Shown in pieces: positions 28,284 to 36,033 of a stretch of DNA of 64,000 bases (the stretch's first letter is position 1; each line of letters opens with the position of its first letter). Made by a program: the position numbers and the translations under genes. The stretch lies in assembly GCA_040218795.1 (NCBI GenBank), contig JAVJQT010000002.1, forward strand, positions 303,506-367,505, read 5' to 3'. The notes beneath the pieces were generated by a model. It was not told the origin of the DNA, did no database searches, and worked only from the letters and a program-made list of their open reading frames with translations. The DNA is from CCMP332 sp040218795. GTDB lineage: Bacteria; Bacteroidota; Bacteroidia; Cytophagales; CCMP332.

Positions 28284-28598
28284 ATTTTGATTTCTTTAAT
28301 TCTTTTTTCATGAATTTCAGGTCAAATTAACCAAATTATTCAGCAATTAGCCCAAAAATCACCTCAGGTATGAGTGCAAAAATACTAAATCTGAAAATCA
28401 GATATTAAGTTTTTCCTTTATCCTGTTTAAAATAAGTCATAACATATTGATTATCAAATATATAATATCATAAATGTTTTGAATTATTATTTATGTAATT
28501 TGAAATATTAATTGAACAAGGCTTATTTACTGCTGTTCATATCCTTTAGGTTTTTTTTTCATCCGGCAGAATCTAACTTTGCCGCATTAATTGAAATT
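28284..28598. other. AT-rich gap before the menaquinone methyltransferase gene
   Basis: About 315 bases between the divergent OmpA-family gene and the methyltransferase start. It is AT-rich, without a second gene. A -7 promoter element near its right end (28574-28581) is described separately. Confidence 0.5.
28574..28581 (+). promoter_or_regulatory. -7 element deciding the start of ubiE/menG
   Basis: TAACTTTG fits TAnnTTTG and lies 17 bp before the ATG at 28599. Because it falls inside the longer open frame that begins at 28512, it argues for the downstream start. No -33 TTTG is recognisable. Confidence 0.5.
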
Positions 28599-29321
28599 AT
28601 GACAATAGTTCCGTACAAAGAGAAAAAAAGTGGGAAGAAAGAGCAGGTAGCCGAGATGTTTGACAACATTTCAGGGAATTACGATTTCCTTAATCATTTC
28701 TTAAGCCTGGGAATAGACATAATCTGGCGAAAAAAAGCCATCAATCTTTTGAAGGATTCAAATCCAAAGATAATTCTTGATGTAGCTACGGGAACTGCGG
28801 ATTTTGCCATACAATCGCTATCACTAAAGCCCGATCAGGTAATTGGAGTAGACATTTCAGAAGGGATGCTTGAAAAGGGACGTGAAAAAATACATAAAAA
28901 AGGACTTGAGAAAGTTATACAATTAAAAAGCGGAGATTCAGAAGATCTTCCTTTTGAAGACAATTATTTTGATGCTGTTATCGTTGCATTTGGAGTTAGA
29001 AACTTTGAAAATCTTGAACTTGGGCTTTCCAATATTTTAAGAGTATTAAGACCGGAAGGTCAGTTGGTGGTTTTAGAGTTTTCAAAACCAAAAAAATTCC
29101 CAATGAAGCAACTTTTTAGTTTTTACTTTAAGTTTATTTTACCTGTATTGGGAAAAATAGTATCCAAAGATAAATCCGCTTATACCTATCTTCCGGAGTC
29201 GGTGGATGCTTTTCCCGAAGGTTATAATTTTAATATAATCCTTGAAAAAATTGGTTTTAAAAAAGTGAAAAATATCCCTTTGACTTTCGGAATCAGCTCA
29301 ATATATATTGGTCGGAAATGA
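28599..29321 (+). CDS. ubiE: Demethylmenaquinone methyltransferase
   Basis: A 240-residue class I methyltransferase of the UbiE/MenG family. The start YKEKKSGKKEQVAEMFDNISGNYDFLNHFLSLGIDIIWR (in pieces) is diagnostic, followed by the SAM-binding LDVATGTADFAI, GVDISEGML, and the post-motifs VIVAFGVRNFENLE and RVLRPEGQLVVLEFSKP. It adds the final methyl group of menaquinone, the quinone of this phylum, so it is really menG although often named ubiE. The ATG at 28599 is preferred to the frame start at 28512 because a promoter element lies between. It overlaps the next gene by 4 bp. Confidence 0.93.
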   Translation: MTIVPYKEKKSGKKEQVAEMFDNISGNYDFLNHFLSLGIDIIWRKKAINLLKDSNPKIILDVATGTADFAIQSLSLKPDQVIGVDISEGMLEKGREKIHKKGLEKVIQLKSGDSEDLPFEDNYFDAVIVAFGVRNFENLELGLSNILRVLRPEGQLVVLEFSKPKKFPMKQLFSFYFKFILPVLGKIVSKDKSAYTYLPESVDAFPEGYNFNIILEKIGFKKVKNIPLTFGISSIYIGRK

Positions 29322-30016
29322 GAGTTTTAATAGCCATATTGCTCTGTTTGAGTCTGGGACAAAAAGTTTATAGTCAATCCACATATAGGCCGGAACTCAA
29401 TTTGCCATATTACGATGACAAATGGTTTCACCCGGGTTTTTTTGTGGCTGTTAATTTTGCCAACTATTATTTGCAGCATGATCCCAATTTTTTTACACCA
29501 TCAAGGTTGGATTCTGTTGTAGCGGCAAACCCAATAGGAAGCCCGGGGATTACTTTAGGATTTATCGCTGGAATTCGATTACACGATCAGGTGCATTTTA
29601 AGTTTCTTCCCGGCGTAAGTTTTTACACCAGGGGAGTTGAATTGGATTTTGCAAATGGGGAACGGGTAAGAGAAACCATAGAGAATACATTTTTGGAATT
29701 ACCGCTAATGCTTAAAGTAAGATCCCAAAGAAAAAAGAATTTCAGAATGTATATTTTGGGAGGAGTCAAACCAAGCCTGGAAATTGGTTCCAGATTGAAA
29801 GAGCGTACCGAAGATCAACTAAGAACACTTAGTTCTGATGTTGCAATTGAATATGGATTTGGATTTGATTTCTATTTCGAAATGTTCAAATTTGCTCCTG
29901 AAATTCGTTTTTCACACGGTTTTAATAATATGATCAATTCTGATCCCAATATATTTGCAACCAGTGTGGAAAGTCTAAAGTCCCATACGGTAACCATTTA
30001 TTTAAACTTTGAATAA
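29318..30016 (+). CDS. porT: PorT/SprT-like outer-membrane protein (type IX secretion)
   Basis: A 232-residue protein with a signal peptide (cleavage after VYSQ) and a barrel-like pattern. Features typical of PorT/SprT include the N-terminal WFHPGFFVAVNFANYYL, PGITLGFIAGIRL, FKFLPGVSFYTRGVEL, ENTFLELPLMLKVRS and the ending HTVTIYLNF. PorT is a component of the type IX secretion system needed for export of proteins with C-terminal sorting domains, such as the peptidase at 36034. The position directly after the menaquinone methyltransferase gene, with a 4 bp overlap, is an arrangement I recall from other members of the phylum. Confidence 0.75.
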   Translation: MRVLIAILLCLSLGQKVYSQSTYRPELNLPYYDDKWFHPGFFVAVNFANYYLQHDPNFFTPSRLDSVVAANPIGSPGITLGFIAGIRLHDQVHFKFLPGVSFYTRGVELDFANGERVRETIENTFLELPLMLKVRSQRKKNFRMYILGGVKPSLEIGSRLKERTEDQLRTLSSDVAIEYGFGFDFYFEMFKFAPEIRFSHGFNNMINSDPNIFATSVESLKSHTVTIYLNFE

Positions 30017-30770
30017 GCCTCAAACAGCTTTAATTACCGGTGCGAGTTCGGGAATCGGTGAAGCCACGGCTAAGCTTTTAGCTGAAAAGAAATATCGATT
30101 GATAATTTGCGGGAGAAACAGCTCAAAACTCAACAATTTAAAAGCTGAACTCAGTCAAAAATCTGAGGTGGAAAGTTTAACTTTTGATATAAGACAAAAA
30201 GATGATGTTTTCAAAGCGATAGAAACTCTTCCCGGACAATTCCGCAATATCAATGTTCTGATCAACAATGCCGGAAATGCACATGGCCTGGCCAGCATTC
30301 AGGATGGAAGTATTGAAGACTGGGATGCGATGATTGATGGCAATGTAAAAGGCTTATTGTATATTACTAAAGCTGTATTACCCTTAATGAAGGCACAGGA
30401 AAAAAAGCATATCATTAATGTTGGATCGATAGCGGGAAAAGAAGTGTATAAAAATGGAAATGTTTATTGTGCCTCCAAATATGCAGTTGATGCCTTAAAT
30501 ACCGCCATGAGATATGATTTCCAGGAGTTGGGAATAAAAGTATCGGAAATAAATCCCGGTTTAGTCGAAACAGGCTTTTCAGAAGTTCGATTTAAGGGAG
30601 ATAAGGAAAAAGCAAAAAGCGTGTATAATGGATTTACGCCCTTGTACGCAAGCGATATTGCAGATCTCATTTACTATGTTATTTCAGCGCCGCCGCATGT
30701 CAATATAGCAGAAACTCTTATCCTTCCTTCAGATCAGGCCGCCTCAACAATGGTGAAAAAGAGCAATTAG
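30009..30770 (+). CDS. Short-chain dehydrogenase (YdfG-like)
   Basis: A 253-residue SDR enzyme with cofactor loop GASSGIGEA (residues 11-19), NNAGNAHG, catalytic Ser in VGSIAGKEVY and Tyr-Lys in YCASKYAVDAL. The closest type is the YdfG group of NADP-dependent 3-hydroxy acid or serine dehydrogenases; the exact substrate is uncertain. Translation appears to start at TTG 30009, inside the end of porT, because the protein homology starts immediately (NKPQTALITGA) and no ATG or GTG is available. The 8 bp overlap suggests coupled translation in the ubiE-porT operon. Confidence 0.85.
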   Translation: MNKPQTALITGASSGIGEATAKLLAEKKYRLIICGRNSSKLNNLKAELSQKSEVESLTFDIRQKDDVFKAIETLPGQFRNINVLINNAGNAHGLASIQDGSIEDWDAMIDGNVKGLLYITKAVLPLMKAQEKKHIINVGSIAGKEVYKNGNVYCASKYAVDALNTAMRYDFQELGIKVSEINPGLVETGFSEVRFKGDKEKAKSVYNGFTPLYASDIADLIYYVISAPPHVNIAETLILPSDQAASTMVKKSN

Positions 30771-30772
30771 CT

Positions 30773-30780
30773 TATTTTTG
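30773..30780 (+). promoter_or_regulatory. Putative -7 element of the cytochrome gene
   Basis: TATTTTTG matches TAnnTTTG and ends 5 bp before the start codon, so the transcript would be leaderless or nearly so. The -33 element is unclear, and co-transcription from the upstream operon is equally possible. Confidence 0.35.
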
Positions 30781-30785
30781 GCTTA

Positions 30786-32690
30786 ATGCATAAATATTTC
30801 TGGATAGGTTTTTCATTTATACTGTTTTCGCTGAGTTCTGTACTTAGTTTTTGTACCGGGCAGAATGATGAAACTAAAAAATTAAAACAAGATCATACTA
30901 GTGAGTTCTTAAACCTATCTAATGATGCCAAATTTGTGGGCAGCGAAAGCTGTATCACTTGTCATTCTGAAATCCACGAGGATTACGTACACACAGGTAA
31001 AGGTCGTGCTTTTCACCTGGTCGACAAGGAAAAAAGCATAGAAGACTTTAGCGATATCCATGTCTATGATTCTTTTTCGGGATATCACTACACGGCATTT
31101 TGGAAAGATAATGATATGATTGTACGGGAATATCGTCTTTCAAAAGGAGATACAACTTATGTACGAGATGTCAAGGCTCAATTTGTTATTGGTTCCGGAA
31201 ATCAGACAAGATCCTATTTATTTGAAGAGAAAGGGTATTTCTATGAATTACCGATCACCTGGTATGTAAAAAAAGGCATTTGGGACTTAAGTCCGGGTTA
31301 TGAAAATGGGGCAAATACGAGGTTTTCAAGGCCGATCAGTCAAATGTGCATGAACTGTCATAACTCCGATTTTGAATTTGTCGATTTTTCTGTTAATAAA
31401 TTTTTAAGTCTTGGAAATGGAATCGGATGTGAAAAATGCCATGGCCCAGGAAGCCTGCATGTTGAAAAAAGGAATTCCGGAATTAATCCAAACGATTCCA
31501 TAGATTATAGTATAGTTAACCCCAAACATCTAAATCTGGAATTGCAATTTGATGTATGCAGACAATGTCATTTGGAAGGTGTGACTGTAAGCAAGGCCGG
31601 TAAGGATTTCATGGATTTCCGACCGGGAATGTCACTTAATGATTTTTGGGAGGTATTTATTCCGGTTGGTGAGAATGCCAATGATTTTGGCTTTGCTTCT
31701 CATGTTGAAAGATTGCAAATGAGTGAATGTTTTAAAGCTTCGGGCGTTAAAATGAACTGCACCACATGCCATGATCCTCATAAACCTCTCGCTGAAAATG
31801 CAGTATCATTCTATAATGAGAAATGTCAGAAATGTCATGGAATGGATGCCTGTGGAGCTGATCATCAAAGTCTTTCAATCAATAATAACAGCTGTATTGC
31901 CTGTCATATGCCAAAGGATGGAACTACGGATATCCCACATGTTTCTAGCTCAGACCACTTTATTCGCGTATACAAGGACAATCCGGAAAACAGGAATAAG
32001 GAAGGCAAAGGATTAAAGGAATTTAGAAATTTTACTTCTGAACAAGAGAATAAAAGGGATGTATTTCTGGCCAATCTGGAGTATTATGAAAAAGTTGAAC
32101 AAAATCCCGGATATCTGGAAAGGATAGAAGCATTTATTTCAGAAGTAGAACGCGATAAAAAGATTAAATACTATTACCTCACAAAACAAGATTTGCCGGC
32201 CCATTTATTACCGCAAAGCCCCAACAGCGAGGCCAATCCCTATACAGCTTTTTATATAGGTGAAATTTTAAAGCGACAGAATGAAAATGCCATTCCTTGG
32301 CTGGAAAGAGCGGTGACTTTGGCACCTGAAAACATAGATTTTGCAACACGGCTTGGAAACCTCTATATGGATGCAAGGGATATTTCAAAAGCTAAGATTA
32401 TATTTTTAGGGATTTATAATAGAAACAGTCTGGAATTACCGGCATTGGTCAATCTTGGTTTTATTTATCAATTGGAAGGAGATTTTCCCAAAGCACTAAA
32501 TTTCACCAAACAAGCGCTTGAATTGGATCCTTTATATTTAAGAGCAAGGGAAAATTTAATCAATATTTATCTGAATTTGGGAGATATGGATAGCGCAGCA
32601 AAGTACCTGAATGCTTTAATAATGGATTATCCTGAAAAATCGCAATATAGAAATCTAAAATCCCAGATTGAATCCATGAGGGTAAACTAG
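30786..32690 (+). CDS. Seven-heme cytochrome c with C-terminal TPR repeats
   Basis: A 634-residue exported protein. A hydrophobic N-terminus ends near a Cys (VLSFC), so it may be a lipoprotein. Seven CxxCH heme sites lie between residues 56 and 374: CITCH, CMNCH, CEKCH, CRQCH, CTTCH, CQKCH and CIACH, with extra His residues for axial ligands. The layout resembles cytochrome c554-type multiheme domains. From about residue 475 to the end there are tandem TPR repeats (NPYTAFYIGEIL, FATRLGNLYMDARD, PALVNLGFIYQ). It probably carries electrons in the periplasm or on the outer membrane; the electron partner is unknown. It lies 15 bp after the SDR gene. Confidence 0.85.
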   Translation: MHKYFWIGFSFILFSLSSVLSFCTGQNDETKKLKQDHTSEFLNLSNDAKFVGSESCITCHSEIHEDYVHTGKGRAFHLVDKEKSIEDFSDIHVYDSFSGYHYTAFWKDNDMIVREYRLSKGDTTYVRDVKAQFVIGSGNQTRSYLFEEKGYFYELPITWYVKKGIWDLSPGYENGANTRFSRPISQMCMNCHNSDFEFVDFSVNKFLSLGNGIGCEKCHGPGSLHVEKRNSGINPNDSIDYSIVNPKHLNLELQFDVCRQCHLEGVTVSKAGKDFMDFRPGMSLNDFWEVFIPVGENANDFGFASHVERLQMSECFKASGVKMNCTTCHDPHKPLAENAVSFYNEKCQKCHGMDACGADHQSLSINNNSCIACHMPKDGTTDIPHVSSSDHFIRVYKDNPENRNKEGKGLKEFRNFTSEQENKRDVFLANLEYYEKVEQNPGYLERIEAFISEVERDKKIKYYYLTKQDLPAHLLPQSPNSEANPYTAFYIGEILKRQNENAIPWLERAVTLAPENIDFATRLGNLYMDARDISKAKIIFLGIYNRNSLELPALVNLGFIYQLEGDFPKALNFTKQALELDPLYLRARENLINIYLNLGDMDSAAKYLNALIMDYPEKSQYRNLKSQIESMRVN

Positions 32691-33316
32691 TCCATATGTT
32701 TTATTAGTACTTCGGGCATAACGCGATGATCTCCTTCGAATTTCACTATTTTGAGTTGTGGAACGCGATCGAGGAGCTGTTTTGTTTTCTCAACATGTTC
32801 ATTTTTTAAGAAAGGATCTTTGTCGCCGTAAAATATCCTAACATTTTTTCCTAAGAGCGTTTTATCCAGAAAATCTGTACTCATATCCGGAGGGAAAATA
32901 GTTGCCCAGAGATATAAATCGTCAAAAATAATCTCGCTTTTTGCAATCCAACGGCATATTGTAGCGCCTCCCTGAGAAAAACCGAGCAGGCTAATTCTTT
33001 TGGCTTTGGATGCCTTTACTTTTGAGATCATCAGAGATTCAAGGAAAGAAAATTGATTTTCGATCTCCAGTTCCCTGTTGTGTTTAGTCATCCAGGAAGC
33101 ACCAACATTTCCGCTTAATCCATCCAAATAAAAGTGCGAAAGACCCTCAGGCGCTATGATTAAATTTTTATTTTGATCTAGCGGATTGAATTTTTTAATA
33201 AATCGTGAGGCCAGCTGACCATATCCATGGCATACCAGCCAAATACGTTCCGGATTTTTTGAATTTCCAATTTGATAATAATTGGCCTTAAGGCTAAACT
33301 CATGTATTTTCTCCAT
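32687..33316 (-). CDS. Alpha/beta hydrolase, carboxylesterase type
   Basis: A 209-residue alpha/beta hydrolase of the phospholipase/carboxylesterase family. The oxyanion region is WLVCHGYGQLASRF, the nucleophile elbow LLGFSQGGAT contains the Ser, Asp is in YGDKDPFLK and His in GDHRVMPE. Hydrolysis of a small ester is expected; the substrate is unknown. It overlaps the cheR-like gene upstream by 17 bp and the cytochrome gene (opposite strand) by 4 bp. The pairing with CheR seems to be only transcriptional. Confidence 0.85.
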   Translation of the reverse strand: MEKIHEFSLKANYYQIGNSKNPERIWLVCHGYGQLASRFIKKFNPLDQNKNLIIAPEGLSHFYLDGLSGNVGASWMTKHNRELEIENQFSFLESLMISKVKASKAKRISLLGFSQGGATICRWIAKSEIIFDDLYLWATIFPPDMSTDFLDKTLLGKNVRIFYGDKDPFLKNEHVEKTKQLLDRVPQLKIVKFEGDHRVMPEVLIKHMD

Positions 33317-34190
33317 TGGGTTTCACCTTATATATTTTCTCATAACGTTTAATGGCTTCAAACTGGTTGGATTCTTTTAACCACATAATTGATTCTTTTA
33401 CTCCCAGTCCGAGATAGGAGCCTTCCCGAAGGTTTTGACGTATTTTTTTGAGCGTTTGATTTTGAAGTTTTTGATCAAAGTAAATCAATACATTTCTACA
33501 GAAAATTATATCAAATGTTGCTTCAATACTTTGCTGAACGAGGTCGTGGCATTTAAACCTTACATTTTCCAAAAGTGATAAGTCCATTTGATAACCCAGA
33601 CCTCCTTTCTTACAATAAAAATCAAGGGTCTTATTTCCCTGAGAATGAACATAGTTTTCACTGTTTTTTACAAAACTGTGATTAAAATAATAGCCCTTTC
33701 TGGCAGCATCAATGACAAGGGGATCAAGATCAGTGGCCAAAATTTCGACCTTATCAAAAATTTCTGCTTCTTTTAAAAGTATAGCAAGAGAAAATATTTC
33801 TTCTCCTGTTGAACAACCTGCAATCCAAATTTTTAATTTATCCGAATTTGAAATTTTTGGTATAATTTCATTTTTGAGGGCAATCCAAAATGGGGGATCT
33901 CTGAACATTTCCGTAGCACCCACCGTTATTTCATGGACAAGACTAATTTTAAAATCGGGCTCTTCTTTAATTTTCACAAGCAGTTCATCGGCATCAAGAA
34001 GACCAAAAATTGTGATGAGGTGTTCTATTCTTCTTGACAAAGAAGCTTTTGCATAACCGCTAAAATCCAACTGATAATAATTCAGCAAATGATTAATAAC
34101 TGAATCAATAACCTCAATATTTAAGTCTTCATTTTTTTTGAGATGAGGCTTACTTTGATTTGGTGGTATGGACTGTGATTCTCTTGCCAT
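33300..34190 (-). CDS. cheR: CheR-type protein-glutamate methyltransferase
   Basis: A 296-residue CheR methyltransferase. The N-terminal helical domain has the YQLDFSGYAKASLSRRIEHL signature, then TEMFRDPPFW, the SAM motif IWIAGCSTGEEIFSLA and FDIIFCRNVLIYF. It methylates glutamates on chemoreceptors or related signalling proteins with SAM as donor. No CheA, CheB or receptor genes are nearby, so it is a solitary CheR that may serve a signal pathway other than swimming chemotaxis, as in many gliding bacteria. It is divergent from the 34303 gene. Confidence 0.87.
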   Translation of the reverse strand: MARESQSIPPNQSKPHLKKNEDLNIEVIDSVINHLLNYYQLDFSGYAKASLSRRIEHLITIFGLLDADELLVKIKEEPDFKISLVHEITVGATEMFRDPPFWIALKNEIIPKISNSDKLKIWIAGCSTGEEIFSLAILLKEAEIFDKVEILATDLDPLVIDAARKGYYFNHSFVKNSENYVHSQGNKTLDFYCKKGGLGYQMDLSLLENVRFKCHDLVQQSIEATFDIIFCRNVLIYFDQKLQNQTLKKIRQNLREGSYLGLGVKESIMWLKESNQFEAIKRYEKIYKVKPNGENT

Positions 34191-34302
34191 TTATTTCAAT
34201 TGAATTATAAGATATGACGAAAAAATGGCATTCGGAATAAAAAGTAAAAGCTTTTTTGAGTGAAGCCAAAATTCCTATAAATTGGCACTTGCATATAATA
34301 AT

Positions 34303-35640
34303 ATGAACAAAATCCTTATAATCGGAGCGGGCCACTCCTCCAGCACATTAATAAAATATCTTATCAATGAAGGGCAAAAAGAGTCCTGGAAAATAATTGT
34401 CGCCGACCTCAATTCTGATTTGGCAATTAAAAAAACCACCGGTTATTCGAATGCTGAAGGAATTAAATTTGATATATCTGATACCCCAGCTTCGGAGAAT
34501 ATAATTTCTAAGGTTGATGTGGTGGTATCAATGTTGCCGGCATTTTTGCATATAGAAGTTGCAAAAATTTGTATAAAGCAGAAAAAACATTTGTTGACCG
34601 CATCATATAATACGGAGGAAATTTCTGCATTGAGTTCAGATGCTAAGAACAATGATAACCTGATTCTCATGGAAATGGGTTTAGACCCCGGGATTGATCA
34701 CATGTCGGCCTTGAGGGTAATCGATAAAATACGATCAGCAGGACACGATCTTGACACATTTGAGACCTTTACAGGGGGGCTTTTAGCTCCAAATGGGAAG
34801 GACAATCCCTGGAATTATAAATTCACCTGGAACCCGAGAAATGTAGTTTTAGCAGGTCAGGGAGTAGTAAAATTTATACAGGAAGGCCGATTTAAGTATA
34901 TTCCCTATCACAAATTGTTTCGAAGAACAGAACGAATTTATATACCTGATCATGGTTACTTTGAAGGCTATGCCAATAGAGACTCGCTAAAATACCGTTC
35001 TGTTTATGGCCTGGAAGATGTCAGAACATTATACAGGGGAACATTGCGAAGACCGGGTTTCTGCAAAGCCTGGAATATTTTTGTTCAATTGGGCGCAACA
35101 GATGATACTTATCAAATGGAAGGCGTGGATGAATTAACGCATCGTCAGTTTTTGAATTCCTTTTTGTATTTCAACCCTCATGATTCAATCGAACTTAAAC
35201 TGGCCCATTATATGGGTCTTGAAATGGAAGGTGAAGAAATGTACATGTTGCGGTGGATTGGAATGTTTGATGAAGAACCTGTTGGTATTGATAAAGGAAC
35301 ACCGGCTCAAATCCTTGAGCATATCCTAAAAAAGAAATGGACACTTTCACCTGAAGACAAAGATATGATTGTCATGTATCACAAATTTGTATTCAGGTTA
35401 AAGAATTCGGACGAATTAAAAGAAATTAATTCCCATATGGTTGTTCTGGGCGATGATGCTGAAAATACAGGGATGTCGAAAACCGTGGGATTGCCACTCG
35501 CTATTGCAACCAAACTTTTAATGAAAGGAGAAATTAATGCGAGAGGAGTTTGTGTGCCTACAGACCCGCTTATCTACGAACCGGTCTTGAACGAATTAGA
35601 ATCTGTAGGTATCATTTTTAATGAATACGAGGTGAATTAG
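34303..35640 (+). CDS. Saccharopine dehydrogenase-like enzyme
   Basis: A 445-residue oxidoreductase with an N-terminal Rossmann motif (ILIIGAGHSSSTLI, residues 4-17), VVVSMLPAFLHIEVAKICI and the highly typical MEMGLDPGIDHMSA segment of saccharopine dehydrogenase/reductase. It would convert saccharopine and glutamate plus aminoadipate semialdehyde in lysine degradation or a related reaction. A TTG start 21 bp upstream is possible, but the ATG at 34303 begins directly at the Rossmann strand. It is monocistronic. The direction of the reaction in this organism cannot be inferred. Confidence 0.88.
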   Translation: MNKILIIGAGHSSSTLIKYLINEGQKESWKIIVADLNSDLAIKKTTGYSNAEGIKFDISDTPASENIISKVDVVVSMLPAFLHIEVAKICIKQKKHLLTASYNTEEISALSSDAKNNDNLILMEMGLDPGIDHMSALRVIDKIRSAGHDLDTFETFTGGLLAPNGKDNPWNYKFTWNPRNVVLAGQGVVKFIQEGRFKYIPYHKLFRRTERIYIPDHGYFEGYANRDSLKYRSVYGLEDVRTLYRGTLRRPGFCKAWNIFVQLGATDDTYQMEGVDELTHRQFLNSFLYFNPHDSIELKLAHYMGLEMEGEEMYMLRWIGMFDEEPVGIDKGTPAQILEHILKKKWTLSPEDKDMIVMYHKFVFRLKNSDELKEINSHMVVLGDDAENTGMSKTVGLPLAIATKLLMKGEINARGVCVPTDPLIYEPVLNELESVGIIFNEYEVN

Positions 35641-36033
35641 CCTGTAAAAATCAATTTAGTATTTCAAGAGCAATTTTCATTTAATATTATTTTTCCAATA
35701 TTAAATTGAAATATTATCACATACTAGAACATCAAATGTCCTATTTGGCCTCATTTGGAATTTTATCATTAAAATTACATTTCAAGAAATTCCAATACTG
35801 ATTGACGCACTCTATATCAGATTAAATTCAAATTGATAAAAAGAATCAATTGAAAGGATTGATTTACTCTGATATTGTCTATTGAAATTCCGGCAGAGGA
35901 ACAATTTTATGAAATGAATGTTAAAAGGTATCCATTTACAAATTTTTGTTGAGAATTAAAAAACAAGGGTAAATGATGTTAAGAACTAATTATAGATTGA
36001 TGCATCAGCATTGATTTTAAATTTTAAAACCTA
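35641..36033. other. Intergenic gap, no gene seen
   Basis: About 393 AT-rich bases upstream of the M36 peptidase gene. I see no coding frame, no strong hairpin and no clear promoter consensus. It probably contains the peptidase promoter and regulatory sequence. Confidence 0.45.

Noticed and set aside
33712..34056. 114-codon plus-strand frame opposite cheR
   Set aside because: It is antisense to a gene with all CheR motifs; composition is that of a shadow frame.
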